A program made the position numbers and the translations under genes. DNA of 64,000 bases from an uncultured Ruminococcus sp. Its GTDB lineage: Bacteria; Bacillota; Clostridia; Oscillospirales; Ruminococcaceae. The stretch is from NCBI GenBank assembly GCA_947345935.1, contig CAMZZN010000001.1:111049-175048 (forward strand). The letters run 5' to 3'. The notes under the pieces were generated by a model that saw only the letters and a list, made by a program, of their open reading frames with translations, was not told where the DNA came from and did no database searches. This document shows positions 8,445-20,300 of the stretch, in pieces. Position 1 is the first letter of the stretch, and each line of letters opens with the position of its first letter.

Positions 8445-9236
8445 ATGACATATTTGATCCCTGCGCTTATTGTAGGCCTGTGCGGAGCATTGGCAGGAAT
8501 TCTGCTTACAGTTGCCGCAAAGGTGTTCTATGTTGAGGTGGATGAGCGTATTGAAAAAATCAGCGAAGTTCTTCCGCAGGCAAACTGTGGTGCATGCGGC
8601 TATGCCGGATGTGCGGATTACGCCGCAGCTGTTGTGAATAACGGCGCACCGACAAATCTTTGCCGTCCGGGAGGAGCTGATGCGGCTGTTAAGATCGCTT
8701 CCATACTCGGAACAGACGCTGCGGATGTTGTGCCGATGACAGCGATTGTTCACTGTAACGGCGACTGCAATGCCACTCAGCAGGCGTTTGCTTTTGACGG
8801 AGTTCAGTCGTGCAAGGCGGTAAAACGTTTCTACGGCGGAAATGGTCTTTGCAAATACGGATGTATCGGACTTGGCGATTGTATGAATGTTTGCGAACAC
8901 AATGCCATAAAGCTTGAAAACGGTGTGGCAAGAGTGATTCCGTCTTTGTGCGGAGCCTGCGGACAGTGTGCGTCGGTTTGCCCGAATCAGCTTATTTCTA
9001 TCAAGCCGCTTGCTAAACATATAGATGTTCTCTGCTCTTCTGCCGCAAACGGCAAGGAAACAAAGCTCAGCTGTAAAAACGGATGTATCGGCTGTAAGAT
9101 CTGCGAAAAGAAGTGCCCGGAGGGCGCTGTAAAAGTTGAGAATTTCCATGCCTCTATTGACTATGACAAGTGTACAAACTGTGGAACCTGCATGGCAGCG
9201 TGTCCGGTAAAGGTTATTCACAGCTGCGAAAAATGA
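8445..9236 (+). CDS. rnfB: Electron transport complex subunit RnfB
   Basis: The ferredoxin-facing subunit, 263 residues: one N-terminal helix (LIPALIVGLCGALAGILLTVAA), a Fe-S domain with CGACGYAGCADYA, then ferredoxin-like motifs CGACGQCASVCP, CIGCKICEKKCP and CTNCGTCMAACP. It receives electrons from soluble ferredoxin and passes them inward. The start is the ATG at 8445, eight bases after AAGGAGG. Last gene of the operon (order C-D-G-E-A-B, the usual clostridial arrangement), followed by a terminator. Confidence 0.94.
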   Translation: MTYLIPALIVGLCGALAGILLTVAAKVFYVEVDERIEKISEVLPQANCGACGYAGCADYAAAVVNNGAPTNLCRPGGADAAVKIASILGTDAADVVPMTAIVHCNGDCNATQQAFAFDGVQSCKAVKRFYGGNGLCKYGCIGLGDCMNVCEHNAIKLENGVARVIPSLCGACGQCASVCPNQLISIKPLAKHIDVLCSSAANGKETKLSCKNGCIGCKICEKKCPEGAVKVENFHASIDYDKCTNCGTCMAACPVKVIHSCEK

Positions 9237-9243
9237 ATAAAAA

Positions 9244-9277
9244 TCTCCCCCGAACCGAAGTTCAGGGGAGACTTTTT
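9244..9277. terminator. Bidirectional terminator of rnf operon and minus-strand peptide unit
   Basis: TCTCCCC...GGGGAGA stem with one mismatch and an inner GAA/TTC extension, loop CCGAAG. TTTTT follows on the plus strand, and TTTTTATT follows on the minus strand. Confidence 0.88.
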
Positions 9278-9288
9278 GTTATTGCCCG

Positions 9289-9342
9289 TTATTTGCAGCA
9301 GATGCCGAACATCTCACAGAGCATTTTCCAGATATTGCACAT
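9289..9342 (-). CDS. Candidate 17-residue Cys-rich peptide
   Basis: The minus strand encodes MCNIWKMLCEMFGICCK, starting at an ATG preceded by AGGAGG at ideal spacing and ending in TAA. The unit has its own sigmaA promoter (9409-9437), a 9-bp inverted repeat at the presumed 5' end, and a shared terminator just after the stop, so the whole transcript would be about 160 nt. Four cysteines, an amphipathic hydrophobic pattern and no leader sequence are seen. No known family is recognised; it could be a peptide, a decoy leader, or a small RNA whose ORF is coincidental. Confidence 0.5.
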   Translation of the reverse strand: MCNIWKMLCEMFGICCK

Positions 9343-9363
9343 AATATTGTACCTCCTGTAAGT

Positions 9364-9405
9364 ATTGTTCCAGGTAATGATTCTTTCTGTCTCTCTTGGA
9401 ACAAT
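9364..9405 (-). promoter_or_regulatory. Inverted repeat in leader of the peptide unit
   Basis: ATTGTTCCA and TGGAACAAT form a perfect 9-bp inverted repeat separated by 24 bases. Its upstream arm coincides with the expected transcription start (about 9402). It could be a 5' stabilising hairpin or an operator. Confidence 0.5.
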
Positions 9406-9408
9406 TAT

Positions 9409-9437
9409 ATTATATCATACAGGTATAATTAAATCAA
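9409..9437 (-). promoter_or_regulatory. SigmaA promoter of the peptide unit
   Basis: Minus-strand TTGATT, 17-base spacer, TATAAT, about 67 bases before the peptide ATG. Confidence 0.65.
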
Positions 9438-9465
9438 TGCAAAAATACTGGAAAATAATTTACCA

Positions 9466-10131
9466 TTATTTCAAAGGTATTACATTATTGAAAACGGCAA
9501 AAAATTTTATAGGAATATGCTTGTCTATGTGGCATTTTCCGAAGAACCACTTCTGGTACGAACAGGTTTTAATAATGTCCTCAAAAAGCGCATGGACTTC
9601 AAGTCTCTGGAGAACGTCAACATTAAGACAATCCTTGAGTGAGACAGGCGGCTCATGGGTGATGACATAGTCTATTGTATTACCGTGGCGTTTAAGATTG
9701 TCGATTGCCTCAATGATCTCCTCGTGAGAAGGTTTTTCACGCTTCCACCAGTTTTCACTGCCTCGTCGAAAATCAAAATCCTGACTGTGACCGCCGCCGA
9801 ATGTAAATATTTTTTTCCCTTCGACAGTGTACACCTGACCACGCATCAGATGAACAAGATTTTTATCTATAACCCGTGCTTTTCCGCCGTTCCACTCTGT
9901 TATGGGAAAGCTTTCCAGAATATCAAAGTTTTCATGGCATCCGTCGAGGAAAGCTATGGTATATCCCTTTCCGGTAATTTTTTTTATAATAGATTTTTCT
10001 TTGCGTGAGCCGTCCCAGAAAAATCCGAAATCGCCGCAGATTATAAGGGTATCTCCACGGTGCAGCTTTTTGAATGCCGGGTCACGGAAACGGCTGTAAT
10101 CACCGTGCGTATCGCCTGTTACATAGATCAT
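9466..10131 (-). CDS. Calcineurin-like metallophosphoesterase
   Basis: A 221-residue protein with the dimetal phosphoesterase motifs in order: GDTHGD (residue 6), GDFG (about 34), GCHEN in place of the usual GNHE (about 64), THEPP (about 163), and a late GKCHID replacing GHxH. The cysteine-for-asparagine change in the GNHE box is notable, because that Asn normally binds metal and phosphate, and may alter activity. The C terminus may be hydrophobic and divergent. Start ATG follows CTGGAGG; a sigmaA promoter lies upstream. Confidence 0.87.
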   Translation of the reverse strand: MIYVTGDTHGDYSRFRDPAFKKLHRGDTLIICGDFGFFWDGSRKEKSIIKKITGKGYTIAFLDGCHENFDILESFPITEWNGGKARVIDKNLVHLMRGQVYTVEGKKIFTFGGGHSQDFDFRRGSENWWKREKPSHEEIIEAIDNLKRHGNTIDYVITHEPPVSLKDCLNVDVLQRLEVHALFEDIIKTCSYQKWFFGKCHIDKHIPIKFFAVFNNVIPLK

Positions 10132-10161
10132 TTTTGTTTCCTCCAGATTTTTTCTTATTAT

Positions 10162-10190
10162 ATTGTATCATACTTTAAGGAAAAGGTAAA
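10162..10190 (-). promoter_or_regulatory. SigmaA promoter of phosphoesterase gene
   Basis: Minus-strand TTTACC, 17-base spacer, TACAAT, about 30 bases before the start codon. Confidence 0.6.
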
Positions 10191-10227
10191 GAGAAATATT
10201 TGCAAAAATTCGGAAAAAGAGAAATCA

Positions 10228-10256
10228 TTGACAAATGGATTTGAATATGCTACAAT
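10228..10256 (+). promoter_or_regulatory. SigmaA promoter of the queuosine operon
   Basis: TTGACA, 17-base spacer, TACAAT; the expected transcript start falls at the 5' edge of the preQ1 aptamer. Confidence 0.8.
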
Positions 10257-10263
10257 AATTATA

Positions 10264-10307
10264 CGACAGTTCGTTTGCACCATCCTGTCGAAAAACAAAA
10301 CTATGGG
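10264..10307 (+). ncRNA. PreQ1-I riboswitch aptamer
   Basis: Hairpin CGACAG/CTGTCG closes a loop containing TTCGTTTGCACCAT, followed by the A-rich tail AAAAACAAAACTATGGG. The tail AUGG (10303-10306) can pair with loop CCAU (10280-10283), making the H-type pseudoknot that defines class I preQ1 aptamers. It lies directly after a promoter and upstream of the complete preQ1 synthesis genes, the exact regulon expected. Confidence 0.85.
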
Positions 10308-10329
10308 CAGATCACAATGTAATTTCCGG

Positions 10330-10359
10330 ATGCGTGTGTTTCTGTTCACACGCATTTTT
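10330..10359 (+). terminator. Expression-platform terminator of the preQ1 riboswitch
   Basis: Perfect 9-bp stem ATGCGTGTG/CACACGCAT, 8-base loop, then TTTTT, placed between the aptamer and queD. This points to transcriptional attenuation when preQ1 is bound. Confidence 0.85.
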
Positions 10360-10397
10360 CAGTATTTTTTATTGCTTTATATTTAAGAGGGATATTT

Positions 10398-10823
10398 ATG
10401 TTTGAATTAAAGGTACGGGCAGCTTTTGACAGCGCTCATTTTCTAAGCGGATATAACGGCAAATGTGCCAATATTCATGGTCATCGCTGGACAATAGAAG
10501 CAGAGATCTCACAGAAGTCATTGCAGGAAGGCGGTGAATTCCGCAGTATGATCGAGGATTTTGGACCGCTGAAAAAGCGTCTCAGGTCTATGGCGGATAA
10601 TTTCGATCATGCTCTTATTTATGAGACGGGTACGCTGCGCCAAGCTACTGTTGATGCACTTGACGCCGAGGGATTCAGGTTGATTCCTGTAGATTTTCGT
10701 CCCACGGCAGAGTGTTTTGCAAAGTATTTCTTTGATCTTCTCAGTGAGGCAGGAGAACCTGTCAGCAGGGTAACAGTTTACGAGACTCCCGACAACTGTG
10801 CCTCTTACAGGGGGAATGAATGA
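10398..10823 (+). CDS. queD: 6-carboxytetrahydropterin synthase QueD
   Basis: Converts 7,8-dihydroneopterin triphosphate to 6-carboxytetrahydropterin, the second step to preQ0. The 141 residues show FDSAHFLSGYNGKCANIHGHRW, with the catalytic cysteine and the zinc-binding histidines (AHF and HGH), then FDHALIYETG and the late ETPDNCASY region. First gene behind the preQ1 riboswitch. Its end overlaps the queE start. Confidence 0.94.
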   Translation: MFELKVRAAFDSAHFLSGYNGKCANIHGHRWTIEAEISQKSLQEGGEFRSMIEDFGPLKKRLRSMADNFDHALIYETGTLRQATVDALDAEGFRLIPVDFRPTAECFAKYFFDLLSEAGEPVSRVTVYETPDNCASYRGNE

Positions 10824-11485
10824 TGATATACAAAGTAGCAGAAATTTTTTCAAGTATTAACGGAGAGGGTACACGTGCCGGAGAACTGGCAGTTTTTGTC
10901 AGGTTCCGGGGATGTAATCTCAATTGCAGCTATTGTGACACCTCATGGGTAAATCAGCCTGATACGCCATTTACCCCAATGGATAAAGAAGAAATACTCG
11001 GAGCTGTTATGGAGACAGGCATCCGTAACGTGACGCTCACCGGAGGCGAACCGCTGCTTGTTCCGGGGATGGAGGAAGTTATTGAAATACTTGGCAGAAA
11101 CGGATTGTCCGTGGAGATCGAGACAAATGGCAGCATTGATCTTTTGCCGTTCGACGTAATAAATCACAGACCTCTGTTTACTATGGATTACAAGCTTCCG
11201 TGCAGTGGCATGGAAGATAAAATGAATCTCCGCAATTTTGAACTGCTTAAAAAGAACGATACCGTAAAGTTCGTGGCAGGTTCAGAGAAAGATCTTGAGC
11301 GTGCGGCAGAAATAATCAGAACGTATTCTCTGACGGAGCGGTGTCATGTATATTTTAGTCCTGTTTTCGGCAGGATAGCTCCGGCGGATATAGTTGAATT
11401 CATGAAAAAGAATAAGCTGAACGGCGTAAGATTACAGCTTCAGCTTCATAAGTTTATATGGGATCCTATGGCGAGAGGAGTGTGA
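10820..11485 (+). CDS. queE: 7-carboxy-7-deazaguanine synthase QueE
   Basis: A 221-residue radical SAM enzyme that contracts 6-carboxytetrahydropterin to 7-carboxy-7-deazaguanine. FSSINGEGTRAGELAVFVRFRGCNLNCSYCDT contains the NGEG start motif and the Fe-S-ligating CNLNCSYC cysteines; TGGEPLL follows. Two tandem ATGs (10820 and 10823) could both start it. Overlap with queD implies coupling. Confidence 0.94.
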   Translation: MMIYKVAEIFSSINGEGTRAGELAVFVRFRGCNLNCSYCDTSWVNQPDTPFTPMDKEEILGAVMETGIRNVTLTGGEPLLVPGMEEVIEILGRNGLSVEIETNGSIDLLPFDVINHRPLFTMDYKLPCSGMEDKMNLRNFELLKKNDTVKFVAGSEKDLERAAEIIRTYSLTERCHVYFSPVFGRIAPADIVEFMKKNKLNGVRLQLQLHKFIWDPMARGV

Positions 11486-11488
11486 CAA

Positions 11489-12058
11489 ATGGCTATAGAT
11501 AAGGAAAAAATTGAGTATCATATACGGGAGATCTTAAAAGCTCTCGGTGAAGATCCTGACCGTGAGGGACTTGTTGAAACTCCTGAAAGAGTAGCACGTA
11601 TGTATGAAGAAGTTTTCGAGGGAATTCAGTATACCAACCATGAAATAGCGCAGATGTTTGGCAAGACTTTTTCTTCTCCGGATAAAGAAAACAGACAGTC
11701 GGCAGTCGTTATGCGTGACATAAGCGTGTTCAGCTACTGCGAGCATCACATGGCTTTAATGTACGATATGACGGTAAATGTGGCGTACATTCCCGACGGA
11801 AAAGTTCTGGGACTCAGCAAGATTGCCCGTATATGCGATATGGCAGCGAAAAGATTACAGCTCCAGGAGCGTCTCGGCGAGGACATTGCCGAGATCATCA
11901 GTGAAGCTGCCGGAACAAAGGATGTCGGAGTGCTCATTACCGGATCTCACAGCTGCATGACAGCCAGAGGCATAAGGAATGTTCCGGCAAGGACGACGAC
12001 TACAACGTTTTATGGAAAATTTGCAGACGATGAAAAGCTTCAGAAGCTTGTATTGTGA
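11489..12058 (+). CDS. folE: GTP cyclohydrolase I FolE
   Basis: Opens GTP to 7,8-dihydroneopterin triphosphate, the shared precursor of folate and queuosine. The 189 residues carry the zinc site (YCEHHMALMYD plus HSCMTARG) and the active-site stretch VLGLSKIARICDMAAKRLQLQERL. Because it is embedded among que genes under preQ1 control, its main job here is probably to feed queuosine synthesis rather than folate. It begins 3 bases after queE. Confidence 0.94.
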   Translation: MAIDKEKIEYHIREILKALGEDPDREGLVETPERVARMYEEVFEGIQYTNHEIAQMFGKTFSSPDKENRQSAVVMRDISVFSYCEHHMALMYDMTVNVAYIPDGKVLGLSKIARICDMAAKRLQLQERLGEDIAEIISEAAGTKDVGVLITGSHSCMTARGIRNVPARTTTTTFYGKFADDEKLQKLVL

Positions 12059-12070
12059 GAGGAGAATATT

Positions 12071-12748
12071 ATGAAGGCAATGGTATTATTCAGCGGCGGA
12101 GTTGACAGCACTACCTGTCTTGCACTTGCCGTAAAGGAGCATGGAGCTGAAAATGTCACGGCACTGTCGATCGGATACGGACAGAAACACAGCCGTGAGA
12201 TACAGGCGGCTCAAGAACTTGCCGATTACTATAATGTAGAATGGAAACAGCTTGATCTTTCAACGATCTTTAAGTATTCCGACTGTTCGCTGCTTACCGG
12301 TTCGGAATCAGAAATCCCAAAAGAGACATATGCAGAGCAGCTTGCTGAAACGGGCGGAAAGCCTGTTTCAACATATGTTCCGTTCCGTAATGGACTTTTT
12401 CTTGCTTCTGCCGCAAGCATAGCTCTTTCATTGGGATGTGAGATAATCTATTATGGACCTCACGCCGACGACGCTGCCGGAAATGCATATCCGGATTGCA
12501 GCGAAGAATTCAACAGCGCCATGAATAACGCCGTATATCTTGGCAGCGGAAAGCAGCTCCGTATAGAAGCTCCGTTTGTGGCAAAAACTAAAGCAGAGAT
12601 CGTAAAGCTTGGTATAGAGCTTGGCGTTCCCTATGAGCTGACCTGGAGTTGCTACGAAGGCGGCGAAAAGCCCTGTGGAGTATGCGGTACCTGCCGTGAC
12701 AGACAGGCTGCGTTCCTTGCCAATGGCATTATTGATCCATTAATATAA
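12071..12748 (+). CDS. queC: 7-cyano-7-deazaguanine synthase QueC
   Basis: ATP-dependent conversion of 7-carboxy-7-deazaguanine plus ammonia to preQ0. The 225 residues show the PP-loop LFSGGVDSTTCLA at the N terminus, YVPFRNGLFLASAASIA in the middle, and the zinc-binding cluster CYEGGEKPCGVCGTC near the C terminus. Good GAGAGGAG ribosome site. Twelve bases after folE. Confidence 0.95.
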   Translation: MKAMVLFSGGVDSTTCLALAVKEHGAENVTALSIGYGQKHSREIQAAQELADYYNVEWKQLDLSTIFKYSDCSLLTGSESEIPKETYAEQLAETGGKPVSTYVPFRNGLFLASAASIALSLGCEIIYYGPHADDAAGNAYPDCSEEFNSAMNNAVYLGSGKQLRIEAPFVAKTKAEIVKLGIELGVPYELTWSCYEGGEKPCGVCGTCRDRQAAFLANGIIDPLI

Positions 12749-12764
12749 ATAAGGAGATTTTACT

Positions 12765-13253
12765 ATGACAGGAAGAACTAAAGAAGAAACTGCAGGACTC
12801 AGCCTGCTTGGAAATAAAAAGACGGAATATCCCGATGATTATGCTCCGCAGATGTTGGAAACGTTTATAAATAAGCATCAGGACAGAGATTATTTTGTAA
12901 GGTTCAACTGCCCGGAATTCACCAGTCTTTGCCCTATTACAGGACAGCCGGATTTTGCCACAATATATATACAATATGTTCCGGATATAAAAATGGTGGA
13001 AAGTAAATCCCTGAAACTTTACCTGTTCAGCTTCAGGAATCACGGAGATTTTCACGAGGATTGCGTGAATATTATACTTAATGATCTCATTAAACTTACC
13101 GATCCCAGATATATGGAGGTATGGGGAGAATTTACTCCACGGGGGGGAATCTCTATTCATCCATACTGCAACTATGGCAGACCGGGAACACGCTGGGAAC
13201 AGGTTGCTATCGACCGCCTTTCTTCATGGGGAAAGCCAGGTCAACAGTATTAA
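12765..13253 (+). CDS. queF: NADPH-dependent 7-cyano-7-deazaguanine reductase QueF
   Basis: Reduces preQ0 to preQ1, the riboswitch ligand. The 162 residues make this the single-domain (unimodular) type. Catalytic Cys56 lies in [14 protein letters not shown], followed by the conserved Asp63; the substrate motif [20 protein letters not shown] is complete. Ribosome site ATAAGGAG. Last gene of the que operon. No tgt or queA is in the window. Confidence 0.95.
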   Translation: MTGRTKEETAGLSLLGNKKTEYPDDYAPQMLETFINKHQDRDYFVRFNCPEFTSLCPITGQPDFATIYIQYVPDIKMVESKSLKLYLFSFRNHGDFHEDCVNIILNDLIKLTDPRYMEVWGEFTPRGGISIHPYCNYGRPGTRWEQVAIDRLSSWGKPGQQY

Positions 13254-13292
13254 CTTTTTTGACGTATATAAGTGGAACTTTGTTTCCTGAAT

Positions 13293-13342
13293 CCCCCCTT
13301 TATAAACGTGAATATAAGCAAATGCTGCTGCTCTGTGAAGAA
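13293..13342 (+). repeat. Dispersed repeat, copy A (upstream of maf)
   Basis: About 45 bases starting CCCCCCTTTATAAACGTGAA closely resemble 47226-47271, sharing the central AAATGCTGCTGC. In both copies a TTGACA box begins about 61-62 bases after the C-run. Confidence 0.7.
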
Positions 13343-13354
13343 AGCCGGAGTAAC

Positions 13355-13383
13355 TTGACATATACTGCCTGATGTGTTAAAAT
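13355..13383 (+). promoter_or_regulatory. SigmaA promoter of maf
   Basis: TTGACA, 17-base spacer, TAAAAT, immediately downstream of repeat copy A and 24 bases before the maf start. Confidence 0.75.
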
Positions 13384-13406
13384 ATTCTTATCAAGGACGT
13401 GATAAA

Positions 13407-13981
13407 ATGAAAATAATTCTCGCTTCTGCATCACCGAGGAGAAGGGAGCTGATGAAGCTCATAACAGAGAATTTTACGGCGGTTTCAGTAGACGCTGACG
13501 AAACTCTTCCGGATGATATCGTAATAAAGAGAATATGCGGCGCAGCTGAATATCTTGCACGTGTCAAGGCAGAAAAAGCGCATGAGCTTTTTCCGGATAA
13601 TATTGTCATTGGCTGCGATACGACGGTCGTGTGCCGGAATAAAATTCTCGGTAAGCCGAAGAATAGTGAACAAGCACGTGAATATCTTCATATGCTGTCA
13701 GGCAGCGTCCATTCCGTGTTTACAGGATGCTGCATTATATATGGAGACAGAACGTTTTCGTTTTACGAGGGCACAGACGTATTTTTCGATAAACTCGCCG
13801 ATGAAGAAATCGAGGATTATATTTCTTCCGACGAACCCTACGACAAGGCGGGCGGATACGGTATTCAGGGCAGGGGAGCGTTGTTTGTGAATAAGATCAA
13901 CGGTGATTTCTTTAACGTTATGGGACTGCCTGTTTCACGTCTGAATAAGGAACTAAAAAAATTTATCAAAGGAGTAAGATA

Positions 13982-13982
<1 letters not shown>
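13407..13982 (+). CDS. maf: Maf-like nucleotide pyrophosphatase
   Basis: A 191-residue Maf/Ham1-type house-cleaning pyrophosphatase that hydrolyses dTTP/UTP-like or modified nucleotides; relatives are linked to septum formation. ILASASPRRRELMKLI is the phosphate-binding N terminus, and IGCDTTVVC, GKPKNSEQAREYLHMLSG and YDKAGGYGIQG are the standard motifs. The start is at ATG 13407, since the in-frame ATG at 13374 lies within the promoter. Overlaps the next gene by one base. Confidence 0.92.
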
Positions 13983-17316
<3,334 letters not shown>

Positions 17317-17328
17317 CGGTGAATTGAT

Positions 17329-20300
17329 ATGGCATGGACAAAGCAGCAGGAAGACGCTATAAATGCACGGAATACTTCAATTATCGTATCGGCTGCCGCA
17401 GGAAGCGGAAAAACTTCGGTGCTGACAGAGCGATTGGTAAAGCTGATTGCCGATCCCGGATCCGGAGTCAGGGCGGACAGGATGATAGTAGTTACCTTTA
17501 CCAACGACGCCGCTGCTGAAATGAAAAAAAGACTTGACAAACGTCTCAGAGAGCTTATAAATCAGAATCCGGGCAGCAGTCATCTGTTAAAGCAGCAAAC
17601 GCTTTTGCAAAGCGCTAAAATATCTACTATAAATTCTTTTTGTTTTGAACTTATCAGGGATAATATTACCGATCAGGGTATTACTTCCGGTTTCGGAATT
17701 CTTGACGAGGCGGAAAACAAGGCTCTGAAAGCACAGGCAATGGATGAACTTATAAACTGGTACAGCGAGAATGAATATGATAAGATATCTTTTTTGTATG
17801 ATCGTTTCTGTATCAGGAATGACCGTGTGTTGGTGGAAGTTATTTCTCTTGCCGATGAATTTCTGGCTTCTGTAGCCCTCCGTGACAAATGGCTTGAAAC
17901 GGCCGAAAATGAGTACAGAAAGGATTTTCGCAGTTCTGTTTATTACAGGTCGCTTATGAAAAGTCTCGGGGAAAGAGCAGAAAAAGCGCTGAAGCTTGCC
18001 GATGACTGTCTTGGAATGATCGGCAGGATATTCCCTGATATTCAGAACTATCCCCAGGCAAAGGCAGCATTTCAGCAGGCAGAGGAGGAATACGACCGGG
18101 TAAACGAGCTTATGGAAATCGTCCATTCCGGACGTTTTCCTGACAATGCTGAAGCAGAGCGGTTGTGTTCCTTTGGAAAGCTTGTGACCGTTACTGCTAA
18201 AACTCCGCATAATAAGGAAATGCGTGAGGTATACAAGAAAAAGCGTGAGCTGATGAAAGAACTTGTTTCGGGTATCGTATCGGGTACGTCTGCGGCGGAA
18301 AGCGATTTTGCAGAATCCGCAGAAGTTACATTCGTACTGACAGAGATGCTTAGAAAATATCAGGAGATCATTTGGGCGAAGAAGTGTGAAAAAAACGCTG
18401 TGAGCTTCGACGACGGTGAACGGCTGGCTCTGGAAATCCTTGCCGATACCGATGGTCAGGGCAGGATCATCCCCTCAGAAACTGCACGCCATACCGCAGA
18501 ATTTTATGATATTATAATGATCGACGAATATCAGGATTCAAATAACAAGCAGGATCTCATATTCAGGCTGATCTCAAAAAACTACAGGCATACTCCGGAC
18601 GGCGAGCCGATGTACGGAAATAATGTTTTTCTGGTGGGGGATGTAAAGCAGTCTATCTACGGATTCAGACTTGCAAATCCCGGAAATTTTATCAGTACGC
18701 TTAGAAATTCCGTGACCTATGACCCGGAAAACAGCAGCCCGAATCAGTCGATAGTGCTGAATAAGAACTTCCGAAGTTCTAAGGGCGTTATTGATTTTGT
18801 AAACTTTGTTTTTGGTCAGATCATGTCTGAGAAATGCGGCGGAATCAGATACAGCGAGGATGAAATGCTGTATTTCGGGGCGCAGGTCTACTCTGATGCA
18901 GGGGAATCTTGTTGGACTGAAATTGCTCTTGTAAACGACGATCCTCCGGAAGAAAACAACGTTGAAAATCCGGAAACTCAGGATATCAATTATGAGGCGG
19001 AGTATACTGCCGACAGAATAGCTGCCATGATAAACGGAAAATATCCTGTTATTACCGTTGACGGCACACGTCCGTGCCGACCGTCAGATTTCAGTATTCT
19101 TGTTCGTGGCAACAAGTTTATCAGCGTCTACGCCAAAGCTCTTAACGACAGAGGAATATCCGCAAAGTCGGGTGAAGAAACGGGATACCTTAAATCACGT
19201 GAAATAGCCGTTCTTATTGATCTGTTAAGAATAATCGACAATCCGCTGTCCGATGTTCCGGCAGCAGCGGTAATGTTGTCTCCGGTGTTCATGTTTACAA
19301 TTCAGGAGCTTGCTTATATCAAATCGCTGGACAGGGATAAGCCGGTCTATTCTGTTCTTCTTGGTCTGACTGACGGTTTTTATTCCGGCTGTACCGACGG
19401 AGCTCTTATTGGTAAATGCCGTGATTTTCTGGGTTTTATAGATTCCTTCCGGCTCAGCTCCGTGACTATGACGATCGGTGAGCTTATAGGTCTGATATAT
19501 GATACCACTGATTTTATTTCTGTTATGCAGATGAGCCGTGACGGAGAAAAAAAGCGTGCCAATCTCCGGCTGCTTATACAGTATGCGCAGAACTACGAAG
19601 GAGCCTGCGCATACGAGGGTACGGGAGGTCTGAGCGGATTTCTCCGCCATATTGACAGAGTGCTGGAAACGGGGGATTACCCCCAGGGAAAAGTTTCTGC
19701 CGCATCAGGAGATTATGTTGCGATACAGACTCTTCACGGCTCTAAGGGACTGGAGTATCCGTTCGTGTTCATTGCCGAAACATCACGGAAATTCCGCTGT
19801 GATTCGCTGAATGTCATGTTTTCGGATGACGGACGCATAGGATATAATCTGTATGATCCCCGGCTGATAAGACGATATAAGACGTTTCAGCAGGTCATGC
19901 TCTATGAGGAGGAGAAATCTAAAGTCCGCAGTGAGGAAATGCGTTTGCTCTATGTCGGAATGACAAGAGCGAAGCAGAAGCTTTTTATCAATCTCAAAGC
20001 TGGGGAGAAGTCATTAAAGCGTGCAAAGACCTGTATTGACAGGATAAGGCTAAACAGCGGAGATATTTCCGAAACTGTTTGCAGCGCCGATATGTTTTCT
20101 GATTGGCTTTGGGCGGCCCTTGTCAGGCATGAGGAATTCAGAGATATTTTACAGCAGAGGTGGATGGATATACCGGAAAGCTGCATCTGTTTTCATGATA
20201 AGCTTTTTGACACAGTGATTGCAGAACCGGGGGAACTTCCTGTGCATGCGCAGCAGACGCAGGTGCGTGAACAGGCTTCTCCGGATCCTGAAATATGCCG

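Noticed and set aside
9170-9361. Plus-strand 63-codon ORF overlapping the end of rnfB
   Set aside because: Starts inside rnfB and runs through a terminator; no ribosome site.
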